Below, piece by piece: positions 47,279 through 55,789 of a stretch of 64,000 nt of DNA. The notes beneath the pieces are model-generated. The model was not told the DNA's origin. It saw only the letters and a program-made list of their open reading frames with translations, and ran no database searches. The position numbers were made by a program, and so were the translations under genes. Each line of letters begins with the position of its first letter. Position 1 is the first letter of the stretch. Source of the DNA: Thioclava pacifica DSM 10166 (GTDB taxonomy: Bacteria > Pseudomonadota > Alphaproteobacteria > Rhodobacterales > Rhodobacteraceae); the NCBI RefSeq assembly GCF_000714535.1, contig NZ_AUND01000003.1, forward strand, positions 26,174 to 90,173, in the 5' to 3' direction.

Positions 47279-48529
47279 ATGACGGTGGAGGTGATCGGTC
47301 TCTGTATTGCCGCTCTTGCAACCGCGGGCGTGATCCTGCGCCCTTTCGACTGGCCCGACTGGATCTTCGCGGTGATCGGCGCCGCAACGGCGGTTCTTGT
47401 GGGCGCGCTGCCGCTCCCCGACGCCCTACATGCCGTTGGTGAAGCGCGTGAGGTCTACGCCTTTCTGGTCGGCATGATGCTTTTGGCCGAAGTCGCCGGG
47501 CGCGAGGGCCTTTTCGATCATCTCGCCGCCCGAGCGGTGCATGCGGCGGCGGGGTCCGCGCGGCGCCTGTTCCTCATCCTCTATCTGGTCGGCACGGGCG
47601 TCACGGTCTTCCTGTCGAACGACACGACCGTGGTCGTGCTGACGCCTGCCGTCCTCGCGGTGACGCGCCATGCGCGCGTGCCGCCTTTGCCCTATCTTTT
47701 CGGCTGCGCCATCGTCGCCAATGCGGCGAGTTTCGCCCTGCCGATCTCGAACCCTGCGAATCTCGTGCTCTACCACGGCGTCCTGCCACCGCTGGGCCTG
47801 TGGCTCGGGCGGCTCGGGCTGCCCGCCCTCGCCGCGATCGCGGCCAGCTATCTCTGCCTTCTCTGGGCGATGCGTGACGACCTGGGAACAAGGCCCGCCA
47901 CGCCCGAGGTGCCAGAGCTTTCACGGGGCGGATGGGTTGCGGCGACGGGCTTGGGCCTGTCGGCGGTGCTGCTGGTCACGGTCTCGGCCCTGGGCGGCAG
48001 GCTGGGGCTTGCGACGCTCGGTGCCGGAACCACGGTGGCATTGTTGGTAGCGATTGCCACCCGGCGGTCGCCCTTGCCCCTGTTGCGGCACCTGACATGG
48101 GGCGTGCTGCCGCTGGTAGCCGGGCTTTTCGTGCTGGTCGCCGTGCTGGACCGGATCGGGCTCTTGTCGACTCTGGGCCAATGGCTCGGGCAGATGTCCG
48201 CAACGTCGCCGCGGACAACCGCGGGGCTGAGCGGAATCGTGGTCGGCATCGCGAGCAACCTTGCCAACAACCTACCCGTCGGGCTGGCCGCCGCAGCGGC
48301 TGCGACCGCCGGCGACCTCGGGCATCTCGTGCGGGATTGCCTGCTGATCGGCGTGGATATCGGGCCCAACCTGTCGGTGACCGGCTCCCTTGCCACGTTG
48401 CTGTGGCTCGCGACCCTTCGCCGGTCCGGGTTGAGAGTCTCGGCGGGCCAGTTCCTGGGGGTCGGACTGCGGGTCATGCCTCCCGCTTTGATCCTGGCGC
48501 TTCTCGTCCGCTTGTGCCTGCCGGGATAA
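47279..48529 (+). CDS. ArsB/NhaD-type membrane transporter (IS passenger)
   Basis: This 416-residue protein has 10-12 helices of the ion transporter (IT) superfamily: VYAFLVGMMLLAEVAGREGL, GTGVTVFLSNDTTVVVLTPA, FALPISNPANLVLYHG, and in the second half IVVGIASNLANNLPVGLAAA and GVDIGPNLSVTGSLATLLWL. The paired SN(D/P)-motif hairpins are as in ArsB, the arsenite efflux pump, and in NhaD. Which ion is moved cannot be decided; no arsR or arsC gene is near. The ATG at 47279 is chosen over a TTG 12 bases upstream. It is convergent with tnpC (22 bases between the stops) and lies wholly within the IS66-type ends, so it travels with the element. Confidence 0.9.
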   Translation: MTVEVIGLCIAALATAGVILRPFDWPDWIFAVIGAATAVLVGALPLPDALHAVGEAREVYAFLVGMMLLAEVAGREGLFDHLAARAVHAAAGSARRLFLILYLVGTGVTVFLSNDTTVVVLTPAVLAVTRHARVPPLPYLFGCAIVANAASFALPISNPANLVLYHGVLPPLGLWLGRLGLPALAAIAASYLCLLWAMRDDLGTRPATPEVPELSRGGWVAATGLGLSAVLLVTVSALGGRLGLATLGAGTTVALLVAIATRRSPLPLLRHLTWGVLPLVAGLFVLVAVLDRIGLLSTLGQWLGQMSATSPRTTAGLSGIVVGIASNLANNLPVGLAAAAAATAGDLGHLVRDCLLIGVDIGPNLSVTGSLATLLWLATLRRSGLRVSAGQFLGVGLRVMPPALILALLVRLCLPG

Positions 48530-48550
48530 GGAGCATGAAGCAGCGTAGCC

Positions 48551-50158
48551 CTATGCGGCGAGGCTTGACGCGGTGGTGAAGTTCCACGGCATGAGCTCGT
48601 CGATGCGGCTCTTGGGATGCCCGTCGAGCAACGCACGCAGGGTGTCGGCGAGATAGCTGACCGGGTCGACATCGCTCATCTTGCAGTTGGCAATGAGGCT
48701 GGCGAGCATGGCCCAGTTCTCCGCTCCGACCTCGTGCCCCGCGAAGAGGGCGTTTTTCCGGGTCAACGCGATCTTCCGGATCTGGTTTTCGACGGGATTG
48801 GTGTCCAGTTCCAGACGGCCATCCTCGAGGAAGCGGGTGAGGCCCGGCCAGCGCGCCAGCGTGTAGCGGATGTCTTCAGCCAGTTTAGAGGATCGGGGAA
48901 TGCGCGAGAGTTGTGCCTCGAGTCACGGTTTGAAGGCGGCGATGATGGGGGCCGAGAGGGTCTGTCGTGCCGCGAGGCGGACATCGGGCGCCGCGCCGTG
49001 CACCGTCTTCTCGATGGCATAGAGTTCGGCGATCTGGCGCAGGGCTTCCTCGGCGACCGGCGATCCGTCCTTTTCCAGCCGCTTCACGAACCGCCGGCGC
49101 GCATGCGTCCAGCAATGGACGAGCGTCCACGGCCCCTCCGCCCGGTCCACCTTGGTCAGCTTGTCATAGACTTCATAGCCGTCGCATCGAACGAACTGTC
49201 CCCGATACCCCTTGAGGAAGCGGAGCGCATGCACGGCACCGCGCCCCGGCGCGTAGTGGAACATCACCACGGGCGGACTGGTGCTCCCATGCCCGCGATC
49301 ATCGGAGACGACGGCCCAGAAGTAGCCGGTCTTGGTTCTTCGTCGCCCGGGATCGAGCACCGGCGCCCGGGTCTCGTCCATGAAGATCCGGTCTGCACGT
49401 TTCAGGCATTCGCGGAGATGATCGACGATCGGACGCAGATGGAAGCAGGCGCGCCCGACCCAGTTACCGAGCGTCGCCCGGTCCAGCGTGATCCCCTGCC
49501 GGGTGTAGATCTCGGCCTGACGGTAAAACGGGAGATGGTCACCGAACTTCGCCACCATGACCTGGGCGATCAGCGCCTCGGTGGGCAGGCCGCCGGGCAC
49601 GACATGCTCCGGTGCATGGGCCTGGGCCACCGCGGCGGAGCAGCGTCGGCAGGCATATTTGGGGCGCCGCGTGACGAGCACGCGCAGTTGGGCGGGCACG
49701 ACATCGAGACGTTCGGAGACGTCTTCGCCGATCCTGGCCATCTCACCGCACCCACAGGGACACAGCGTGCTCGCAGGCTCCATGACCCGCTCGACATGGG
49801 GCAGATGCTTTTGAAGATGACCGCGGTTGCGGTTGGGGGTGCGGCGCTCGGCGGGGCGGTCTCCCTTCAGCGCGCGCCGCGCCCTCTCCTGCGCCGCCTC
49901 CAGGACGCCCTGCGCGACCTCGACATCCTCGAGCGGCAGGTTGAACTGCTCGGGGTCGAGCTTCTCCGACCGGGGGCCGAACTTCTCGCGGCGCAACTCG
50001 CCGACGATGCTCTCCAGCCGCCGCTGGGCCTCGACCGCATCCGCCAGCGCCGCCTCGGTTTCCGCGAGGCGAGCCTTCAGGCGAGCATTCTCTTCGGCCA
50101 GGGCAGTGTCGGTCATGACCGGGGTCTGGCACATGGCCCCTGGCGCCGCCATCGCCAA
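48551..50158 (-). pseudogene. tnpC: IS66 transposase TnpC with in-frame stop
   Basis: The DDE transposase of IS66. The first 411 codons contain the leucine-rich N-terminus (ENARLKARLAETEAALADAV), the Zn-like region (MEPASTLCPCGCGEMARIGE), YACRRCSAAVAQAHAPEHVV and the catalytic parts IFMDETRAPVLDPGRRRTKT and RCDGYEVYDKLTKVDRAEGP. At 48923-48925 a TGA interrupts the frame after PIIAAFKP; the same frame then continues LEAQLSRIPRSSKLAEDIRY and ends normally (VENQIRKIALTRKNALFAGH) at 48551. The relic at 20.5 kb has a sense codon at that spot (FRPSLKAQ). The stop removes about 124 residues including the conserved C-terminal region with the last catalytic Glu. Start uncertain: ATG at 50116 is also possible. 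Confidence 0.88.
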
Positions 50159-50184
50159 AGAGCGCCCGAGTCATTCAGCCGCAG

Positions 50185-50538
50185 CTATCCCGCCAGTTCA
50201 GGCCGCCGGACACGCTCGGGACGGACAAGCCGCCAGTCGAGGCCCTCGAACAGGGCGGCAAACTGGGCCGGAGACATCTTCATCACGCCGTCCTGCACCC
50301 GGGGCCAGACGAACTTCGCCCCCTCGAGCCGCTTGTGAACCAGGGCAATGCCAGTCTGGTCCCAGACCAACACCTTGATCCGGTCCGCGCGCTTGGCCCG
50401 GAACACGAAGGCCGCGCCGCTGAACGGATCGAGGCCCAGCATCTCCTGGATGGCCAGCGCCAGCCCGTCGATGCCTTCGCGGAAGTCGATCGGGCGCGTG
50501 GCAACGTAGACGCGCAGGTCGCCGCTCGGCGAGATCAT
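50185..50538 (-). CDS. tnpB: IS66 accessory protein TnpB
   Basis: A 117-residue protein of the IS66 Orf2 (TnpB) family. Signature: RVYVATRPIDFREGIDGLAL, LDPFSGAAFVFRAKRADRIK, VLVWDQTGIALVHKRLEGAK and FVWPRVQDGV. It is required for transposition in IS66-like elements, in a way that is not fully understood. Its ATG overlaps the tnpA stop by 4 bases, the standard coupling in this family. Intact. Confidence 0.95.
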   Translation of the reverse strand: MISPSGDLRVYVATRPIDFREGIDGLALAIQEMLGLDPFSGAAFVFRAKRADRIKVLVWDQTGIALVHKRLEGAKFVWPRVQDGVMKMSPAQFAALFEGLDWRLVRPERVRRPELAG

Positions 50539-50963
50539 TGCGACGCTGCCCGGACGGCACGGATCGTCCGGGTCAGCTGGGTCTCGTCAATATCGGAACG
50601 CACCCGCAGGATGACACCATCCAATTCCAGCTCGATCCGGCACGACCGCGCCTGACTCCGCACCAAACCGTCGCGCCCATCGGCCGTCGGCGTGGAAGGT
50701 GGATCAACGACAAGCGCCGCGAACATCGGCTCAGCCCCCGTCTCGGCAGCAAGCGCAAGCTGGCCAGACGCCAGCTTCTTGCGCCAATCATAGACCTGCC
50801 AGCGCGTCACCCCGTGCCGACGGGCCACGTCCGAAACCCTTGCCCCGGGCACCAGGCTCTCGGCAGCGATCCGGGCCCGTTCAGCCTCGCTCCGAAGACG
50901 GCGGCCAGATCGCCCTTCCAGAACCTCAACCCTGCCCGCGTAGCCGCCCATTTTGCCGTCCAA
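50535..50963 (-). CDS. tnpA: IS66 accessory protein TnpA
   Basis: The 142-residue IS66 Orf1 protein, with a helix-turn-helix: RARIAAESLVPGARVSDVAR, RHGVTRWQVYDWRKKLASGQ. The C-terminal half (RIELELDGVILRVRSDIDET) is the conserved small beta domain. It probably binds the ends of the element. It is the first gene of tnpABC and reads from the right-hand end of the element. Intact. The ATG at 50963 may be replaced by the one four codons later. Confidence 0.93.
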   Translation of the reverse strand: MDGKMGGYAGRVEVLEGRSGRRLRSEAERARIAAESLVPGARVSDVARRHGVTRWQVYDWRKKLASGQLALAAETGAEPMFAALVVDPPSTPTADGRDGLVRSQARSCRIELELDGVILRVRSDIDETQLTRTIRAVRAASQ

Positions 50964-51037
50964 TCCTGCCTCGTCTCTGCAGCAGGACTCTCACAGCAGA
51001 ACTCAACATGGCAGGAGGGAAACGGCGTGGCGCTTAC

Positions 51038-51045
51038 CTACAAGC
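51038..51045 (+). repeat. Target-site duplication, right copy
   Basis: CTACAAGC, identical to 47122-47129, directly outside the right end of the IS66-type element. Confidence 0.9.
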
Positions 51046-51146
51046 GGCTCGATGCGGCGGATGGCGCGGCAGTCATCCTGCTCATTGTGCACCAGCGCTG
51101 CAACATGCCCGCGCTCGTCTACTACGAGGATCCCGACGGCGGTTAA
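51046..51146 (+). pseudogene. parE: parE toxin, 3' part
   Basis: The C-terminal 33 codons of ParE (LDAADGAAVILLIVHQRCNM, PALVYYEDPDGG, stop) lie directly right of the element. If the element and one 8-base repeat are removed, the frame joins exactly to RHVIFYKR at 47129. This fragment has no start of its own. Confidence 0.92.
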
Positions 51147-51160
51147 GCCCATGCGTTTCC

Positions 51161-51445
51161 TCATTCCAATAGCTCGACCAGTTTTCCATAGTCTTCACTG
51201 ACCTCGCGTGCCTCCTGAAACGCGCGTTGACGCTCGGCATCAAGACAGCGGAAGTAGTCCTGGATGTCGGCGATGTAGCCCTCGAAATCAGAACGCAGCA
51301 GATCGGCGTAGGCACGCATGTCTTCTTGCGACTGAGGCAAGAACGGTCGTTCGGGAGGTACGCAATCTGCTGCCGCGGCTATCGGCATGCTTCCAAGCAG
51401 GAACGCGAACAGCAACGGTGCGTTGCGCGCAATAAACAAGCGCAC
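51161..51445 (-). CDS. Small exported protein, 94 aa
   Basis: This protein has a signal peptide (RLFIARNAPLLFAFLLGSMP, then IAAAADC; cleavage after AAA or a lipobox-like reading at AADC is possible) followed by about 70 mature residues with two cysteines and a long acidic helix (YADLLRSDFEGYIADIQDYF, RCLDAERQRAFQEAREVSED). The start is a GTG at 51445 with AAAGGAG 8 bases upstream. It is divergent from the T4SS operon and sits at its border. Small exported helical proteins beside virB genes may be accessory pilus or entry-exclusion factors, but this is a guess from position. Confidence 0.65.
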   Translation of the reverse strand: MRLFIARNAPLLFAFLLGSMPIAAAADCVPPERPFLPQSQEDMRAYADLLRSDFEGYIADIQDYFRCLDAERQRAFQEAREVSEDYGKLVELLE

Positions 51446-51633
51446 GGCAAAACTCCTTTGCTGCCTTTAAGATTATCATTCTGTCGGCTATCACCGTTAT
51501 CGGAGCAAGGCGAACTTCGTCAATACGTTATTATTGTCTTGCTATCATAAATGTTGTTTTGTATCGCTCACGGTGTTGCGACCCCGTGGGCCTGATACTG
51601 CACCCAGGCAGAACAAGGACCCAAGGGAAGGCC

Positions 51634-51960
51634 ATGATAGAAGAAGCCCCGAATGTGGTTACAGAAGACGGACTGCGCGGCTTGCTCGCCGAGGGCTACC
51701 TCATTGAGGTGGTCTGCAAGGAGAGAGCAGAGAAGCGCCATAACAGCTGGTACGGCTCGTGGGTCATCCGCGCCGTCGCCACTGATGGGCGTGACGATAA
51801 GATGCTCGTCACCAGCCGAAGCGTCCTCAAGCTCCGCGACTTCAAAACCATCGTTGGCCTTGTCAGTTTCCTGGCCGATATGGGCTGTACGACCGCTAGC
51901 ATCCCACTTGAAGAAGGTGGCCGCGAACGCCACGCCGCGCCTCCGGTCAAAGGCAGCTGA
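51634..51960 (+). CDS. Small soluble plasmid protein before virB1
   Basis: A 108-residue soluble protein ([20 protein letters not shown]...). Residues 20-90 look like a compact alpha/beta fold ([40 protein letters not shown], then [20 protein letters not shown]). I do not recognise the family with certainty; similar short proteins are encoded at the head of T4SS operons on alphaproteobacterial plasmids and may be regulators. The ATG at 51634 has a purine-rich AAGGGAAGG upstream. Its end overlaps the start region of the lytic transglycosylase gene, so it is the first gene of the transfer operon. Confidence 0.6.
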   Translation: MIEEAPNVVTEDGLRGLLAEGYLIEVVCKERAEKRHNSWYGSWVIRAVATDGRDDKMLVTSRSVLKLRDFKTIVGLVSFLADMGCTTASIPLEEGGRERHAAPPVKGS

Positions 51961-52600
51961 CCGCGCGACTGCGCTCGTCGTTGCTTTGGGTACAGGCGTT
52001 TGTTCCGCGCCCCCGGCCCTGGCCGACGGTTTCATCTTTTCGGTTGGCCCAGACGGCCAATTGATTTCCACTTCTCAAGAGGCAAACGGGCGCCTTTTTC
52101 TCTTCGCAGAACCTCGCGTTCCTGACGCAACGAGCGAGACAGCGATCCCGGCTCGATCCGCCGCCCGCGCCACCCCAGAAATCCTCCATGCGATCGAGAC
52201 CACGGCTCTGCGGTATGCCGGGCATGGTGCGCTGCGTCGCGCAGGGCTTTCAGTCACTGATTGGGCGCTCCTTTACCGGGCCAATATCGAAGTCGAGAGC
52301 GCATACAATCCGGCTGCACGTAGCCCTGTCGGTGCCATAGGCCTTGGCCAGCTTATGCCGGATACCGCCCGCGACCTCGGCGTGGACCCACATGACATTG
52401 CGCAGAACCTCGACGGATCAGCCCGCTACTTGCTGATGATGCTCGAGCAGTTCGGCGAGGGCTCTCTGGCCCTTGCGGCGTACAACGCTGGCCCTGAGGC
52501 GGTCACACGCCACGGCGGCATCCCCCCTTATCGAGAAACCCAAGGGCATGTGGCCCGTGTGACTGCCGTGTTTGAGCGGCTCAGAGGAGATCTTTCATGA
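51917..52600 (+). CDS. virB1: VirB1-like lytic transglycosylase
   Basis: A periplasmic SLT-type transglycosylase of about 227 residues that opens the cell wall for the T4SS. The signal peptide ([20 protein letters not shown]) is followed by a linker and the SLT domain: [20 protein letters not shown] (catalytic Glu in VESAYNP), [40 protein letters not shown]. The start is uncertain, since the frame has no ATG close to the signal peptide; GTG at 51917 is proposed. virB2 begins within its stop codon (ATGA), so coupling is tight. It is one of two transglycosylases in this operon. Confidence 0.85.
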   Translation: MAANATPRLRSKAADRATALVVALGTGVCSAPPALADGFIFSVGPDGQLISTSQEANGRLFLFAEPRVPDATSETAIPARSAARATPEILHAIETTALRYAGHGALRRAGLSVTDWALLYRANIEVESAYNPAARSPVGAIGLGQLMPDTARDLGVDPHDIAQNLDGSARYLLMMLEQFGEGSLALAAYNAGPEAVTRHGGIPPYRETQGHVARVTAVFERLRGDLS

Positions 52601-52911
52601 CATCGAGGAAACGTCAAAGCGTGCTCCGCACGCGGGCGATCACCGCGTCCGGCGCGATGGCCCTTATCTTGCTGGCGGGTCCAGCGCTTGCACAGAGCAT
52701 CGACCTCTCGCCGGTACAGACCCTGCTTCAAGGCATTGTCGATGCGATCACCGGTCCCTTGGGAATCGTGATTGGCACGCTCGCACTGATCGGGGTGTTC
52801 CTTTCCTGGCTCTTTGGCATCCTCGACTTTCGTCAGGCGCTTTGGGTCGTGGTTGCAATCGCGGGCATCGCCGCAGCACCCACCATCGTCGCCGCCATCT
52901 GGACCACCTGA
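52597..52911 (+). CDS. virB2: VirB2-type pilin
   Basis: The 104-residue major pilin precursor of the T4SS. It has a long signal region ([20 protein letters not shown], cut likely after ALAQS) and two membrane helices in the mature part ([40 protein letters not shown]) as in VirB2/TrbC. It starts within the stop of virB1 and is followed 9 bases later by virB3. Confidence 0.9.
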   Translation: MTSRKRQSVLRTRAITASGAMALILLAGPALAQSIDLSPVQTLLQGIVDAITGPLGIVIGTLALIGVFLSWLFGILDFRQALWVVVAIAGIAAAPTIVAAIWTT

Positions 52912-52920
52912 GCTCCATCC

Positions 52921-53199
52921 ATGGCTGACCAGTCCCGCGTGTTCATCGGTCTTCTCAGGCCACCCAAGCTGATGGGCTTGCCGATCATGTACGCAATGGT
53001 CTGGCTCTTCGGCTCGACGCTTCTGTTCCTCTGGGTGCAGAACTGGGTGGTGGCTGTGTTCGCGGGGCTGGCATGGCCGGCGCTCTGGAAGGCCGCAGAC
53101 TGGGATCCGAACTTCCTCGATGTCCTAGTGATCACCCTGCAGGAAACCCCGCCCACGACGAACCGCAAGCTGCACGGAGGCGACAGCTATGCCCCGTGA
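52921..53199 (+). CDS. virB3: VirB3-type membrane protein
   Basis: A 92-residue inner-membrane protein of the VirB3/TrbD family: FIGLLRPPKLMGLPIMYAMV opens with the conserved Arg-Pro pattern, and there are two helices (MYAMVWLFGSTLLFLWVQNW; VVAVFAGLAWPALWKAADWD), then FLDVLVITLQ, the typical link to VirB4. Its end overlaps virB4 by 11 bases. It helps pilus assembly together with VirB4. Confidence 0.92.
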   Translation: MADQSRVFIGLLRPPKLMGLPIMYAMVWLFGSTLLFLWVQNWVVAVFAGLAWPALWKAADWDPNFLDVLVITLQETPPTTNRKLHGGDSYAP

Positions 53200-55573
53200 T
53201 GGAATTGCCGATGAGGTTGAGAACGCCATCGATCCGCTGACCGCGCTGCCGGCATGGGTCAAGGGCGAGAAGCGGCTCTCAATGATGCTGCCTTATGTGA
53301 GCCTCGTAAACGACCGAACGATCCGGACACGCGGCAACGAACTGATGCAGTGCATCCGCCTCGAAGGGGTAAACAGCACCACGAGCGAGGACGGGCATCT
53401 GGACCGGATCGGGGGGTTGCTGGCTGGCATCGTGGCGCAGGTCGGGACCGAGTTCTCATTCTACCTGCACAAGGTCTCGAAAGCGGTCGATGTGACCCTG
53501 CCGCCCGTTCCGGGCGAAGGGTTTGCGGCTGCCCTCGACAAACGATGGCACGCGCATCTCGGCCGCGCGGGCTTGCGCGACAAGACGCTGACCCTGACCG
53601 TGCTGAAGCGACCTGAGATCGGCAGCCGCTTGCCGTTCGGACTTGGGGCGTCTCGCTCGCGACATGCGGCCGACACCACCCGCCGCTTGCGCAAGCTCGA
53701 CGAGGTTGTGGGCTTTCTGCTGTCCTCCTTCGATGAGCTGAAGCCCCGCCTGCTGGCCGCAAGCACCGGCGAGCTTCTGGGCTTCCTCGGTTCACTCAAC
53801 ACGGGCGAGGAGCACCCGCTCTTCCTCCGGTCGCGCCTCGGTGTGATCGCCGAGGACGTAGCCAATACGCGCGTCACCTTCCGCGGCACGACCATCGCAC
53901 TCTCGGACGGTGCCGTCGGTGACAAGCTCGGGGCGATCTTTGCGGTGAAGAACTACCCGGCCAAGACCGATAGCCTGATGCTCGACGAGTTGAATCTGCC
54001 CGTCGACATGGTGGTCACGCACTCTTTTGTGCCGATCAACGCCAACATCATGGCGGGCCGGATCAAGCGGCAGCTGCGGCTAATGCAGGCCGCCAATGAC
54101 GGAGCCGTCAGTCTCGCTCAGGAACTGGAACTCGCGCAGGACGATCTGGAATCGAAGCGCCTGATCTTCGGCGAACACCATATGACTGTGGCGGTCTATG
54201 CCCGGACCCAAACGGCGCTTGACGATATCGCAGCCGAAATCCGCAACATCTCCGCCACTTCCGGGATCAACCTGATCTCGGAGGCCTTCGGGGCGCGGGC
54301 GCATTTCATGGCGCAGCATCCCGGGAACACAGGGGCGCGCAGCCGCAAGGCCGCAATCACGAACCACAACTTCGCCGATCTCGCCACCTTTCACCGCACA
54401 CCGCTTGGCAAGACTGGTAGGCAAGTCCCCTGGGGCGTGCCGATCACGCTCTTTCCGACACCCGAGCGCAGCGGTTTTCGCTTCAACTTCCACGAACAGG
54501 GCGCGCCGGATCGCGAGCCCACGGGAGGCCACACGCTGATCCTGGGCCGTCCCGGCTCCGGTAAATCCGTCCTGGCGGCCTTCCTTATGACCATGGCACG
54601 GCGGGCAGGTGCGCGGGTCTTCGTATTTGACTATCGCGCGGGCATGGAGATGGCCGTCCGCGCGCTCGGCGGCAGCTATTCGACCGTGCGGGCCGGACGG
54701 CCCACGGGCCTCAATCCTCTGCAGACCGAGATCGACATGCGGGGTCAGGCATGGCTTGCTGATTGGCTCGCGAGCCTCTTGGAGCGGCGCGATCGACCGC
54801 TGACCCCGATTCAGACCAACCGATTGCAGGAGGTCGTACGCCAGAACGCGAGCGCAGGACATGCGGGCCTGCGGAACTGGTCGGATTTCGCCTCGCTGCT
54901 GGTCTCGACCGATGACGAGGGCGATCTCTTCGAGCGTATGCAGGAATGGACGGCCGAGGGTCGCTACGGCTGGATCTTCGGGGCCAATGCCGAGGACAGT
55001 TTCAGCATCGATGGAGACGTCGCGGGCTTTGACCTCACCGGCATCCTCGATTCCGAGAGCGAGCGGGAACGCATGGCGGTCCTGTCCTACCTCTTCCGTC
55101 GGGTCGAGCGGGTGATCGAGGACCGCAAGCCCACCATCATCGTCATCGACGAGGCATGGAAAGCTCTCGACAACGCCTACTTTGCGGAGCGACTCAGCAA
55201 CTGGCTGGTGACCGCCCGCAAGCAGAACGCCGTCGTCGTGATGATGACGCAATATGCCAGCCAGCTCGAGCGCACGCGCACCGGCAAGACCATCGTGGAA
55301 GCGGTGCCGACTCAGGTGCTCTTGCCCAACATTCGTGCTTCCGCCGCTGACTACGCGATGCTCGGCCTGACCGAGAAAGAGCTCGACGTGCTTCTGGGCG
55401 TCGGCTCGGCCTCGCGGCTCGCGCTTGTACGCGACGACCGTGGTTCCGTCGTGATCGATGCCGATCTCAGCGCGCTCGGCCCGCTCGTGACCATCCTTGG
55501 CGGAATGGAGAAGGGCGAAGCGCTTGTCGGCGCCGATTATCGCGAACGTCCTGATTTCTGGAGAGTGACATGA
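53189..55573 (+). CDS. virB4: T4SS ATPase VirB4
   Basis: The largest T4SS ATPase (794 residues), which powers pilus assembly and substrate transfer. The N-terminal CagE/TrbE-type half is followed by the ATPase half with Walker A LILGRPGSGKSVLAAFLMTM (about residue 450), Walker B PTIIVIDEAWKALDNAYFAE, and the conserved TARKQNAVVVMMTQYASQLE. No frameshift is seen. It overlaps virB3 at its start and the small lipoprotein gene at its end (ATGA). Confidence 0.96.
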   Translation: MPRDGIADEVENAIDPLTALPAWVKGEKRLSMMLPYVSLVNDRTIRTRGNELMQCIRLEGVNSTTSEDGHLDRIGGLLAGIVAQVGTEFSFYLHKVSKAVDVTLPPVPGEGFAAALDKRWHAHLGRAGLRDKTLTLTVLKRPEIGSRLPFGLGASRSRHAADTTRRLRKLDEVVGFLLSSFDELKPRLLAASTGELLGFLGSLNTGEEHPLFLRSRLGVIAEDVANTRVTFRGTTIALSDGAVGDKLGAIFAVKNYPAKTDSLMLDELNLPVDMVVTHSFVPINANIMAGRIKRQLRLMQAANDGAVSLAQELELAQDDLESKRLIFGEHHMTVAVYARTQTALDDIAAEIRNISATSGINLISEAFGARAHFMAQHPGNTGARSRKAAITNHNFADLATFHRTPLGKTGRQVPWGVPITLFPTPERSGFRFNFHEQGAPDREPTGGHTLILGRPGSGKSVLAAFLMTMARRAGARVFVFDYRAGMEMAVRALGGSYSTVRAGRPTGLNPLQTEIDMRGQAWLADWLASLLERRDRPLTPIQTNRLQEVVRQNASAGHAGLRNWSDFASLLVSTDDEGDLFERMQEWTAEGRYGWIFGANAEDSFSIDGDVAGFDLTGILDSESERERMAVLSYLFRRVERVIEDRKPTIIVIDEAWKALDNAYFAERLSNWLVTARKQNAVVVMMTQYASQLERTRTGKTIVEAVPTQVLLPNIRASAADYAMLGLTEKELDVLLGVGSASRLALVRDDRGSVVIDADLSALGPLVTILGGMEKGEALVGADYRERPDFWRVT

Positions 55574-55785
55574 CCCGTACCATCATTCGCAGCATCGTGC
55601 TGCTCGGGCTCGGCCTGGCGCTGACAGCCTGTGCGCAGCATAACGCCCCGCAAGCCAACTGCTTCAGTTTTCGCGAGGCGCCTGCGCAGGCAGGAACCGC
55701 CACCGCCACGATCTCGACCATGGGGGCGGAGGTTACGCGCCGCGACACGGCCTGCGATTTCGTCCTCTTGGGGGCGGGCGGCTGA
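55570..55785 (+). CDS. Small lipoprotein, VirB7-like position
   Basis: A 71-residue lipoprotein with a clear lipobox: IVLLGLGLALTACAQHNAPQ (LTAC, Cys20). The mature part has two more cysteines (NCFSFREAP; DTACDFVLLGAGG). VirB7 lipoproteins stabilise VirB9 in the outer membrane through such cysteines, so this could be the VirB7 equivalent although the gene is placed after virB4 instead of between virB6 and virB8. It starts in the stop of virB4 (ATGA). Confidence 0.7.
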   Translation: MTRTIIRSIVLLGLGLALTACAQHNAPQANCFSFREAPAQAGTATATISTMGAEVTRRDTACDFVLLGAGG

Positions 55786-55789
55786 GCCA

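Larger units (their letters stand above)
47130..51037. mobile_element. IS66-family element with transporter passenger
   Basis: A 3908-bp element with ends GTAAGCGCTCGGTTGATACC (left) and, on the other strand, GTAAGCGCCACGCCGTTTCC (right): the first eight bases are identical and many later ones match. GTAAGCG ends are typical of IS66. It is flanked by the perfect 8-bp duplication CTACAAGC. Inside are tnpA, tnpB and tnpC on the minus strand, plus an ArsB/NhaD-like transporter gene on the plus strand at the left side, which is not part of standard IS66 (about 2.5 kb). The element sits in parE. tnpC has an in-frame stop, so it probably cannot move by itself now. Confidence 0.9.

Noticed and set aside
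51653..51916. N-terminal extension of the VirB1-like protein
   Set aside because: The frame is open but overlaps the small gene 51634-51960, encodes a Ser/Arg-rich shadow sequence and would bury the signal peptide.
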